From assembly GCA_003278195.1 (NCBI GenBank), contig QCGE01000004.1:1-64000 (forward strand): a stretch of DNA of 64,000 bases. Reading direction: 5' to 3'. This DNA is from Prochlorococcus sp. AG-363-P08 (GTDB taxonomy: Bacteria > Cyanobacteriota > Cyanobacteriia > PCC-6307 > Cyanobiaceae). Each line of letters starts with the position of its first letter. The stretch's first letter is position 1. Positions 40,186 through 48,662 of this stretch are shown one piece after another. The notes under the pieces were generated by a model. That model saw only the letters and a list, made by a program, of their open reading frames with translations, had not been told where the DNA came from and did no database searches. The translations under genes and the position numbers were made by a program.

Positions 40186-40350
40186 ATGGAAAATAAAAAA
40201 AAGAAGCTCTTCAAGCTCGAAACTCCCAGCAGTTTTGAAGAAAAGGATCATAGGTTGGCATGTGGATGGCATGTTGACATAGAAGGCAGTGGTCAAAGAA
40301 AAAGGTATCTAAGATCCCTAAAAGGAGAAGAAACTAGGCAAGCAGTCTGA
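40186..40350 (+). CDS. Small basic hypothetical protein (54 aa)
   Basis: MENKKKKLFKLETPSSFEEKDHRLACGWHVDIEGSGQRKRYLRSLKGEETRQAV; below track cutoff. Confidence 0.5.
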   Translation: MENKKKKLFKLETPSSFEEKDHRLACGWHVDIEGSGQRKRYLRSLKGEETRQAV

Positions 40351-40471
40351 TCACTGCACCTGAGACACACCACTCATCTATTTAACAAGTCAATTAAATT
40401 ATCCCCCTTTAAGATTAAAAGGCAAAACCCTTTTCTTAAACTAAGGTTATAGTGCCCTATTAAAAAAAAAA

Positions 40472-40657
40472 ATGGACTATCTGGCTACTACAACTGGTCT
40501 GTTTGGCATTTCACCTTCAACTGATCAATTAATCGTTGTCAACCTTTCAGCAATACTCATTTCTACGACATTTAATTCACCACAAAAAGTGCTCAAATGG
40601 GGTGGGTTAGTCATCGCGGTTGTCACAACAACATGCGCAGTTTGGTGTGGTCACTAA
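40472..40657 (+). CDS. Small membrane protein
   Basis: 61 aa MDYLATTTGLFGISPSTDQLIVVNLSAILISTTFNSPQKVLKWGGLVIAVVTTTCAVWCGH. Confidence 0.55.
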   Translation: MDYLATTTGLFGISPSTDQLIVVNLSAILISTTFNSPQKVLKWGGLVIAVVTTTCAVWCGH

Positions 40658-40720
40658 ATCAATAAACCATTTAGGGGGTCATAAAGACCCTCTAAGTTAT
40701 TGCTATCTACTGGTATAACC

Positions 40721-40882
40721 ATGGAATTCTTTGATAATGCAGTCCACTATGGTCCAAACGACGCCGGTGTTTCTACTCTTTCAATCAGCCTGGTTGTCAT
40801 AGGAATACTTTTAGGTGCGTGGCTTTTTGGTGCTGCATACGAACTATTAATAAATTTCATAAAAAATAAAAACAACAATTAA
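40721..40882 (+). CDS. Small single-TM protein (start at Met 40721)
   Basis: MEFFDNAVHYGPNDAGVSTLSISLVVIGILLGAWLFGAAYELLINFIKNKNNN. Confidence 0.55.
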   Translation: MEFFDNAVHYGPNDAGVSTLSISLVVIGILLGAWLFGAAYELLINFIKNKNNN

Positions 40883-41056
40883 TTAGAGAATTTGACTGTT
40901 ATATTTGCTTAAATAGTCACAAGTTTTACCTTAAAAATCCAATAAAAATGCCAAACCGATAGTTCTCTCACTAGTTTTGCATTAATGTGCTTTCCTTAAC
41001 ATTCTCTCTAATAAGTAAATGAAGTTGTATCTTAAATAGAGTTTTAAATTTCTTCT

Positions 41057-41269
41057 ATGTCACCTCGCGAAATGATAAGAGCACATGCATATCCTGTGCT
41101 GGCCGCCATAAGTACGGTTAGCCTAGTGTTAACAGCTTCTTCACTTATACCAATATCAAAATGGGCTAGAAGTCAAAATGAATGTATAGAAAGAACTTTT
41201 AGAATAGATGGAAAAAATACACAAGGAATGGCGAGCAAGGTTTGGAGCTGCAATGGGGGAGGGGATTAA
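41057..41269 (+). CDS. Small single-TM hypothetical protein
   Basis: MSPREMIRAHAYPVLAAISTVSLVLTASSLIPISKWARSQNECIERTFRIDGKNTQGMASKVWSCNGGGD. Confidence 0.55.
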   Translation: MSPREMIRAHAYPVLAAISTVSLVLTASSLIPISKWARSQNECIERTFRIDGKNTQGMASKVWSCNGGGD

Positions 41270-41334
41270 ATTACAAATATCTAAATTAATCAAATATTCT
41301 TCTGACTTTTTGAAATTTCATAGAAGAAAATTTA

Positions 41335-41553
41335 TTAATTTAATGATTCCCTTTTACGAATTGCTTGATCAAGCATGCCAGCAATAAAAGGGATATGTTG
41401 AGCATACTTTTTGAGCTTAATCCTTTCGTCTAGAGATACACTACTGCCGTTTGACAATCGCTCAATTATTTCTAAAAGCCTATTACGAGTATCAGTAGTT
41501 AGCATTCTCATTAATTCGGAAATTAAATAATTAATTATAGATTGCCCACACAA
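41335..41553 (-). CDS. Small hypothetical protein
   Basis: MLTTDTRNRLLEIIERLSNGSSVSLDERIKLKKYAQHIPFIAGMLDQAIRKRESLN; helical, basic. Confidence 0.55.
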   Translation of the reverse strand: MCGQSIINYLISELMRMLTTDTRNRLLEIIERLSNGSSVSLDERIKLKKYAQHIPFIAGMLDQAIRKRESLN

Positions 41554-41611
41554 TCAAGAAGTTGCAATCAATAGCAACCAAAAATAAACAAATTAAAACA
41601 AAATAGAAAGT

Positions 41612-42604
41612 CTACAGATTTGAAAAGCTTGAATTATTTCTACCAACCCAACTAATACGTCTCGTACTAGTGATATCTGCTCGAACATTAGAGCTGATTG
41701 AGTTTAGATGTTGTTGTGGAATTGAGGTAAGAATCATACGAATGAAATTGTCTAATGATTTGCCAGTTAAGGAAGATCCTGTTTCAGAAAGCATATTCAA
41801 CTCTTGTTCTCTTTTCCATTGTGCTGTATAGATAAATTCAACTGCTTTCAAATGCCAAACTTTAATTAGTTTGGCCCATACTGGCTCATAAATTTTCAAG
41901 GCTTCTTGAACTTTTGATCGATAATCAAGCTCTAATTTGTTAATAGGTGGTATTAATTCAGACTTATTGTGGTCCTGAACGATATCTATACCAAATGAAC
42001 CGCAACCTAAAAACCAACCTTCCAGTACAAGTACTTTAGCAAATCCTTTTCTCCAACCTGATCTATCTCCCTTCCCTTGCCTTAATGACTTATTAAAACA
42101 AGGGGCATATAACTCTCCTGTCTGCAAGAAGTTATCTATTGTTCTTTGAAGTAATTCTATTGAGTGACTTCCAGGCAGTGCCCTTGGAACATTCCATGGA
42201 TTATCTGACATAGCTTCATCTAATTCTGGTGATGGGAAATAAAAATCATCAAGTGATATTACGAGAATTGGAACGCCAATCTGGTTTCCTGCTGATTCAA
42301 GCCACTTTCCAAAACTACTTTTTCCGCATCCTGGTAAGCCTGAAATACCTATACAAAAGGGGGATTCACTTTTAGACAAAATATCTTCTACTTGTGTTAA
42401 GAAAGGAAGTCCTAATCCCCAGAACCAATCTGATTTAGTACCAACTGCCCAGTGTTGTGTGATTAGATTTTCAATATTTTTAGATGACCAGTAATTAAGC
42501 CACTCAGAATAATCCTGCCAACCAAAATCAGTTAGTAGGTCCAAAAAACTGTCTTTAGGAAAAACTATGTCAAGGTTAGCTTTAGAGGAAAATGGTAAAA
42601 GCAT
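41612..42604 (-). CDS. Glycerate kinase-like P-loop kinase
   Basis: FCIGISGLPGCGKSSFGKWLESAGNQIGVPILVISLDDFYFPSPELDEAMSDNPWNVPRALPGSHSIELL. Confidence 0.85.
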   Translation of the reverse strand: MLLPFSSKANLDIVFPKDSFLDLLTDFGWQDYSEWLNYWSSKNIENLITQHWAVGTKSDWFWGLGLPFLTQVEDILSKSESPFCIGISGLPGCGKSSFGKWLESAGNQIGVPILVISLDDFYFPSPELDEAMSDNPWNVPRALPGSHSIELLQRTIDNFLQTGELYAPCFNKSLRQGKGDRSGWRKGFAKVLVLEGWFLGCGSFGIDIVQDHNKSELIPPINKLELDYRSKVQEALKIYEPVWAKLIKVWHLKAVEFIYTAQWKREQELNMLSETGSSLTGKSLDNFIRMILTSIPQQHLNSISSNVRADITSTRRISWVGRNNSSFSNL

Positions 42605-42831
42605 ATTCCAGTAATTTAATTTAATTCAAGAAATAGTGGCTAAACATATAATATCTGGTAAGAGTATTTCCTTACCGAAAGAGTCCATCCTTTGGCATGA
42701 GGTTTTGGGGGAGGAATTAAGCGATTTGATCCAAATCATCTAGAAAAATGGGTTGTAGTCCTTTTATTCCAGTACAACAATAGAAAAATAAGGAATATCT
42801 AGCATAATATTAGTAATTCACAAAAGATTGC

Positions 42832-43149
42832 ATGAGCAAGACCTTAAATAAAGAGCTAATTAGTAGTTCATCTGCCTGGGTAGCATTTACCCTAAATCTC
42901 ATTCCAGGTATAGGAACTGGTTATATTTATCAGCGCAGATGGAGAGCATATTGGATAACTATTAGTATTTCATTTCTTTGGATACTACTTTCCATTATTC
43001 TTCAGGCAGGAATAGACCCTTCAGACCCTGCTCCTACAAAATTCGATGAAATCAACCTTTATGGTCTACTCGCAATCTCCTTCGTAACCTCAATAGAAGC
43101 TAGTATTCGTGTAAGAAATGTCCGTAGAGAGACTAGCCATATGAGTTAG
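42832..43149 (+). CDS. Small multi-TM (TM2-like) membrane protein
   Basis: WVAFTLNLIPGIGTGYIYQRRWRAYWITISISFLWILLSIILQ. Confidence 0.65.
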   Translation: MSKTLNKELISSSSAWVAFTLNLIPGIGTGYIYQRRWRAYWITISISFLWILLSIILQAGIDPSDPAPTKFDEINLYGLLAISFVTSIEASIRVRNVRRETSHMS

Positions 43150-43255
43150 TCCAATCTAAGCATAAATTCATAAATGTCACAGAAACCTAAGAAGAAGAAA
43201 AAGCTGACTATTCTCAATTTTTCTTGTTATGGTGGTACTTAGACAATAATGAGCA

Positions 43256-43381
43256 TTGCTTTTTTCATCTCATTGGACAGTAATTGGGCTTTTTCTCATC
43301 CTCATGGGTCTTGTGGTTAGGTTTGAGGTAAAAGTAATCACATCAGAAGCAGAAAAAAATGTAGGTGAGCAGGAAAACTAA
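43256..43381 (+). CDS. Candidate small single-TM protein (TTG start, 41 aa)
   Basis: (M)LFSSHWTVIGLFLILMGLVVRFEVKVITSEAEKNVGEQEN; below track cutoff. Confidence 0.35.
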   Translation: MLFSSHWTVIGLFLILMGLVVRFEVKVITSEAEKNVGEQEN

Positions 43382-43679
43382 ATCGCAAATCAAATTACTG
43401 ATTACTAATCCATACAACTAAAGTGATGACCTTCTTTAGTCAGTTAGGAGCAATAACCGCAAGCACTATAAATAGAGTCTTAATAGATTTATCAAGCAAA
43501 AACAGGAGGGATTTTCCAGTTTATTAAATGGATATGCAAAAGTTAAAAAAGTAAACTAATGGGGCAGATCAGTCTTCTCCAAAAGGTTCCTGAGGATTAG
43601 CCGATCAAAAGTCTAAAAGTTCGAATCGTTAACTAAGATTAAGGGTATTATGAGCGAATTTTAAATTTAAGGAACATAT

Positions 43680-44099
43680 TTGTCTTATGTGACCTTAATG
43701 GGGGATATTGGTGAATATCTACTTTTTCCCGTGAAGATCCCAAAATTCCTCCTAAATATCATCTGTACTGGGTTTTGCTTGATAATACTAGCTCCCACAG
43801 CATTCTCCCTGAGCATAAGTGAAAGCAAATGGGCGCCTCAAGAGCCTTCAGGTGGCAGTTTGGCCTCAGGCATCGTAAGTACAAACTTCACAAGTGCTCA
43901 AATGCTGATGATGACAATTGGCGAAAGCGACATTAATTCGCCTCCTATCAATGTCATTGAGGGCGAAGTGACAGATCCAAACTTCAATGTGATGCGAAAT
44001 AAAGCAACAAATAAAACTACAGCAGTTGCTTGGGTAGTGGGTTGTTTGCTCGTAGCAACAGTAGTACCACTTGGTACATGGTGGTATTTTTCTAGATAA
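43680..44099 (+). CDS. Hypothetical protein with N-terminal signal/TM and C-terminal TM
   Basis: 139 aa TTG-start ORF; FLLNIICTGFCLIILAPTAFSLSISESKWAPQEPSGGSL...AVAWVVGCLLVATVVPLGTWWYFSR. Confidence 0.6.
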   Translation: MSYVTLMGDIGEYLLFPVKIPKFLLNIICTGFCLIILAPTAFSLSISESKWAPQEPSGGSLASGIVSTNFTSAQMLMMTIGESDINSPPINVIEGEVTDPNFNVMRNKATNKTTAVAWVVGCLLVATVVPLGTWWYFSR

Positions 44100-44269
44100 T
44101 TGACTATCTATAAATAAAGATCAGCTAAAGACTTTTTAAAAATAGAGTTAGTTAATATTTAGTAAATCACCTATAAGCTATAAAAGATCAAATCATCTGA
44201 TCGCTTAATTTATTTGAGCGAGTATAACCAAAAGAAATAATATATAATAATAATAATTGAAAAGAGGCC

Positions 44270-44830
44270 ATGAAATTCAAAGGTGCATTTCGCTTAAGAG
44301 CGATATGGGTTTTAACTTTTATAGGAATGCTCATCTCCCTTCTTATAGCGTTACCAGTCAGTGCTGTTTTAGAACAGGGTGAAGAAGTCCCTAACTATGT
44401 AAGAGCAAATATAACTGGAGGAGATTTTCATGACCAAGATCTTCATAAGTCATCAATTGCAGGTGCAACAGCAAGGGACTCTAATTTTAGTAATGTTGAC
44501 CTTCACGGCACTGTACTTACATTGGCAGACTTAAAAGGTTCAAATCTAAACGGAATAGATCTTACTGATACACTCGCAGATCGGGTGAACTTCCAGAAGA
44601 CCGATTTAAGAAATGCTGTATTAGTAAATATGATTGCCTCAGGAAGTAGCTTTGCTGGATCGCAAATACAAGGAGCAGATTTTACATTCGCAGTTTTAGA
44701 TAGTGATGACCAGAGAAGACTATGTGAACTGGCAGATGGGATCAATCCTAAGACAGGTGTAAGCACAAGGGACAGCCTTGAATGCGGTGAAATTTCAACT
44801 GGATACAAGCCAGCTTTGCCAGGAAGTTAG
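44270..44830 (+). CDS. Exported pentapeptide-repeat protein
   Basis: Signal peptide then [53 protein letters not shown]... Confidence 0.88.
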   Translation: MKFKGAFRLRAIWVLTFIGMLISLLIALPVSAVLEQGEEVPNYVRANITGGDFHDQDLHKSSIAGATARDSNFSNVDLHGTVLTLADLKGSNLNGIDLTDTLADRVNFQKTDLRNAVLVNMIASGSSFAGSQIQGADFTFAVLDSDDQRRLCELADGINPKTGVSTRDSLECGEISTGYKPALPGS

Positions 44831-44837
44831 TTAATAA

Positions 44838-45527
44838 CTATATAGAGAAAAGATTATATTTAAAAATACAATAAATCGCTCTCACACCGTCCTTCCAACC
44901 TATCTTCTTTCCCTCATTATATGTTCTCCCATAATAAGATATTCCAACCTCATAAATACGACAATTAAGTCTTGAGACTTTTGCGGTAACTTCAGGTTCA
45001 AAACCAAATCTATTTTCCTTTATTCTAATTGATTGGATGATTTCCCTTCTAAAAGCTTTATAACATGTTTCCATGTCAGTTAAATTTAAATCGGTAAATA
45101 TATTGCTTATTAGTGTTAAGAATCCATTTCCCATTCTGTGCCAGAAATAAACAACTCTATGTGGTCGTCCTCCTTGGAAACGACTGCCAAAAACTACATC
45201 TGCCTGACCCTTAATAATTGGCCCTATCAATAGAGGATAGTCTTGGGGGTCATACTCTAAGTCAGCATCTTGAACAATGCATATGTCACCTTTTGCTTTT
45301 TCGAAACCAGTTCTCAATGCAGCACCTTTTCCTTGGTTCTCTCCGTGTAAAATAACGCGAATTATAGGGTCATTTATATCGTCTAGAAGTTCTCTTGTCC
45401 CATCAGTAGAGCCATCATCCACAACAATAATTTCTTGATCTTCAACTGGTGAATCCTTAACGGCTTGCAATAGTGTGCCGATAGTCTTTACTTCGTTATA
45501 ACAAGGGATAATGATGCTTAGCTTCAT
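44838..45527 (-). CDS. Family 2 glycosyltransferase (dolichyl-phosphate mannose synthase-like)
   Basis: [27 protein letters not shown]...[17 protein letters not shown]...[29 protein letters not shown]. Confidence 0.93.
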   Translation of the reverse strand: MKLSIIIPCYNEVKTIGTLLQAVKDSPVEDQEIIVVDDGSTDGTRELLDDINDPIIRVILHGENQGKGAALRTGFEKAKGDICIVQDADLEYDPQDYPLLIGPIIKGQADVVFGSRFQGGRPHRVVYFWHRMGNGFLTLISNIFTDLNLTDMETCYKAFRREIIQSIRIKENRFGFEPEVTAKVSRLNCRIYEVGISYYGRTYNEGKKIGWKDGVRAIYCIFKYNLFSI

Positions 45528-45786
45528 ATTCTATAGGAATCGGTCTAATACTAGGGGGATGAATTAGTAATTGTGTTTAACAAGAGAGAAAATTGCACAT
45601 AAGTATTTTAATGATCGCCTACTAACGGGCATCATCTGTTACTAAGGCAATTCAACAATTGAATTATTATAGCAGGCTAATGGTAACACTGAATTCCTAA
45701 TTAAATCAAAAAACTATTGAATGGTTCTCTAAATTTAAGTAAGCTAGAACTGTCAGTCTGTATAGCAAAATTTCGAAAGCAATCAA

Positions 45787-46449
45787 ATGAATAAACTGTT
45801 TTGTATTAGTCTATCGTTATCTAATCAAAGTCTAGAAGAAATAAAGCCAATAACAAATCTACTTGAGCTCATTGCACCAAACAAAGGTTGTTTTCTCCAT
45901 ACAACACTATTTCAAGGATCAACTTACTCATATAAGGAGATATTAAGTTGGTTTAATAAAGGCAAAAGCTACTTATGCGAGAAAAGCACAATCTCATCTC
46001 TCTATAACTGGGATAGATATGTCAAAAGCTTTGGCAAAACAAATATAGACAATTACGATCGAAGATACTCTGCAATAACATTAAACTATCTGAATTCAGA
46101 TTTTCTTGCCTATGTTTCATCTGAAATTGAATCAGAGTTAAGTGAGCATAAACTAATTAATAGATTAAGCGATCATGAAGCGGGAATATATCAATTAGAA
46201 AAAAATAAACCTAGCTTTAGGTATGCTATGAACTACCAATACAAAGCAAAAGCAAGAAATGTTAAAGCTCATACAACATTGGGGCTAGACTCAAATCTAC
46301 AATCTAAGAAAGTTCTGATTGATAAGTTTTTAAACGAATTAAAAGAAAATAGTATATTGCATGAAGGGTTATACGTTAGTCCTTTAAATGAATATTGCAT
46401 GCCATCAAATAACGAGAGTTTAAAGTTATGTTCATTACAACCTGAATAA
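45787..46449 (+). CDS. Putative 2H-phosphoesterase-superfamily protein
   Basis: Two H-T-T-L motifs (H38-T40 in CFLHTTLFQ; H162-T164 in VKAHTTLGL) in a 220 aa protein. Confidence 0.5.
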   Translation: MNKLFCISLSLSNQSLEEIKPITNLLELIAPNKGCFLHTTLFQGSTYSYKEILSWFNKGKSYLCEKSTISSLYNWDRYVKSFGKTNIDNYDRRYSAITLNYLNSDFLAYVSSEIESELSEHKLINRLSDHEAGIYQLEKNKPSFRYAMNYQYKAKARNVKAHTTLGLDSNLQSKKVLIDKFLNELKENSILHEGLYVSPLNEYCMPSNNESLKLCSLQPE

Positions 46450-46485
46450 GGACGGTAAAATAATAGTCAATTCAAATGAGAGTAA

Positions 46486-46671
46486 TTACTTATCCGAAGA
46501 ACTAGTATTTGCCCAGAAATCAGGGTTGCTTTTATTAGCTTCTGCTATTGCCTCGACCAATTCTAGAATTGTGTTATAACCTGCTTTAAGGGCTTGATCA
46601 GCTCTAGTAAAGTCACGGTTATTTTCAAGAAAAGATAGCAATTCTTTGCCAGTAAGTTTTTTTTCAGCCAT
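46486..46671 (-). CDS. Small protein resembling the N-terminus of cyAbrB regulators
   Basis: MAEKKLTGKELLSFLENNRDFTRADQALKAGYNTILELVEAIAEAN. Confidence 0.5.
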   Translation of the reverse strand: MAEKKLTGKELLSFLENNRDFTRADQALKAGYNTILELVEAIAEANKSNPDFWANTSSSDK

Positions 46672-46762
46672 TTAATTGATATGAATTAAACAGAAATTAT
46701 AAATTAAACTTACAAGAGTTCCTAAACTTTTATTATATCTTTTTTTTATGTTCTAGCTGAAT

Positions 46763-46897
46763 TCATCTCTTTACGTCATGTGCGCATCCATCTCCTTCAT
46801 AATTTGAACTGTCATAAAAACCGTTTCTTGTACCCATATACAAAGTAAGAACAACAAAAGGGATAGATGACAATAGAAGGACTGCTGACAAGGTCAC
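46763..46897 (-). CDS. Unlisted small single-TM protein (44 aa, GTG start; start uncertain)
   Basis: VTLSAVLLLSSIPFVVLTLYMGTRNGFYDSSNYEGDGCAHDVKR. Confidence 0.55.
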   Translation of the reverse strand: MTLSAVLLLSSIPFVVLTLYMGTRNGFYDSSNYEGDGCAHDVKR

Positions 46898-47062
46898 CTT
46901 TATTAAAGAAAATCTAACCTAATCTAAGTTATTATTCTAAGACCAATGAGAAGAGAAACATTTGTTTATTTGGGAATAAGAATATTGATGAAACCAAGAC
47001 AAGCTTTATTGGTACTTAAACATAATTGTTAGCATGAGTTACGTCCCTTTAGTTTTCTAGAA

Positions 47063-47428
47063 ATGATTAGGAAGCATTTCCTTAGCTGGATATATATATT
47101 ACTGGCTTTTTCGGGGGCCTATTTAACAATTTCAGCAAATATAGAGTTTATTGACTCATACGGACCAGGATTTGATATTATTAAGTTTATAAGTTTAGCT
47201 AACATCAATCCAGCAGCAAAGTCTTTATCTAGTGATTTATTGATAGGAGCATCTGCTGTATTTATTTGGATCATTTCAGAAAGTAAGCGACTTAATATTC
47301 GTAATATATGGCTTGTTATTCTCTCAATGTTCACAATTGCTTTTGCGTTTGGAGCTCCACTATTCCTATTCTTACGTGAAAGGAGATTAATAGAAATTGA
47401 AAAAGAAACTAGTTTGGAAGTGGCTTAA
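47063..47428 (+). CDS. DUF2834-like membrane protein
   Basis: FDIIKFISLANINPAAKSLSSDLLIGASAVFIWIISESKRLNIRNIWLVILSMFTIAFAFGAPLFLFLRERRL. Confidence 0.75.
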   Translation: MIRKHFLSWIYILLAFSGAYLTISANIEFIDSYGPGFDIIKFISLANINPAAKSLSSDLLIGASAVFIWIISESKRLNIRNIWLVILSMFTIAFAFGAPLFLFLRERRLIEIEKETSLEVA

Positions 47429-48662
47429 CTAACTTAAGAATTGGAATTGACATAAAGCAAACAACTCCCATTATTAGCCATAACCCAAAAGCATTCTGAT
47501 GAAAATCAAGATAATTTCCAGCTATCAGAGGACTAATAAGTGCAGTTAATGCAAAACATTGAGAAAACAAGGCCATCCCAATACCACGTTTCCACTTAGG
47601 GGTGGTATCAAGTACTGCTTGTGTAGCTGTAGGTAAAAACGCAGCCAAGCCAAATGAGAATGGTATTTGTGATGCAAAAACTATCAATGCTCCACTGGGC
47701 AATAATGATGATATTCCAGTAAGTAAGCATCCTACAGAAAAGCTAAAAAGGCTAACTTTTAAGCCAAAATTCACTTCTTTTGTTGATAACCACCTTCCTA
47801 CTGGCCATTGAAGTAATACCAATAACAATAGTTGAAAGCTGACGACTGAACTAGACCAGGCCTCTGACATTGGCGCCCTAAGTAATCCGCCTTTAACTAA
47901 ATCCAAAGGTAATGCACTTTGCAAAAGTGCAAAAATCAAAGTTGAAATAAAGCTTACTACTAATACAGGGAACAGGGAAAATAACCAAGAATTATTTCTG
48001 CTCTTAACAGGCTGAGGAAGATCAGAAGAAAAGGAATTTTCGTTATTTTGTACTGAGGTTCTCAACGTTAAAAATAACGGGTTATTAATTAAAAAAAAGA
48101 TAACTAATAGCATAAAAAAAACATCAATTATATAAACAAATCGGATCAGTCCAATTAATGCGGAAATTGTTCCAAGTAATGTGCCTAGCCCCATACCAAG
48201 AGCATCTGCGCTCCTAACAAGGGCATAACCTTGCCTTGATGGAAAATTCCCACACCCCAAGGGAACAGCTATTTCTATTGCCGGCCAATACAATCCAGCT
48301 GCAACCCCAAGTAGGAGTTGCGCCCCTAAGTATGTACCAAAAGACTGTGCCTGGAGTAAATAAAAATCAGAAAGAATTGCCAAGCAAGAGCTAGTAAGAA
48401 CCAACCTTGAGAAATGAAGCCTACGATCAAGTAGACCTCCGCTTAAAAATCTAGAAAATGTACCTACAAAAGCCGCAGCTGCTATCCCAATGCCAATATC
48501 GGTAGCGGAGAAGCTAACTTGGTTGAAAACCAATGGAGTCAAATAGATGACTCCACCAGCACCAATAGAGGCTAATAATCGGATTCTGGTTATTAATCTC
48601 AAACCAATGGGAAATTGGCCCCACCAAATCAATGGATTCAGGATTGCAGTTAAAAAGCTCAA
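47409..48662 (-). CDS. MFS transporter (TTG start)
   Basis: 12-TM pattern; FVGTFSRFLSGGLLDRRLHFSRLVLTSS, LLLLVLLQWPVGRWLSTKEVNFGLK. Confidence 0.87.
   Translation of the reverse strand: MSFLTAILNPLIWWGQFPIGLRLITRIRLLASIGAGGVIYLTPLVFNQVSFSATDIGIGIAAAAFVGTFSRFLSGGLLDRRLHFSRLVLTSSCLAILSDFYLLQAQSFGTYLGAQLLLGVAAGLYWPAIEIAVPLGCGNFPSRQGYALVRSADALGMGLGTLLGTISALIGLIRFVYIIDVFFMLLVIFFLINNPLFLTLRTSVQNNENSFSSDLPQPVKSRNNSWLFSLFPVLVVSFISTLIFALLQSALPLDLVKGGLLRAPMSEAWSSSVVSFQLLLLVLLQWPVGRWLSTKEVNFGLKVSLFSFSVGCLLTGISSLLPSGALIVFASQIPFSFGLAAFLPTATQAVLDTTPKWKRGIGMALFSQCFALTALISPLIAGNYLDFHQNAFGLWLIMGVVCFMSIPILKLVKPLPN

Noticed and set aside
43612-43635. T-loop-like GTTCGAATC
   Set aside because: No 5-bp T-stem or remaining cloverleaf could be formed around it.
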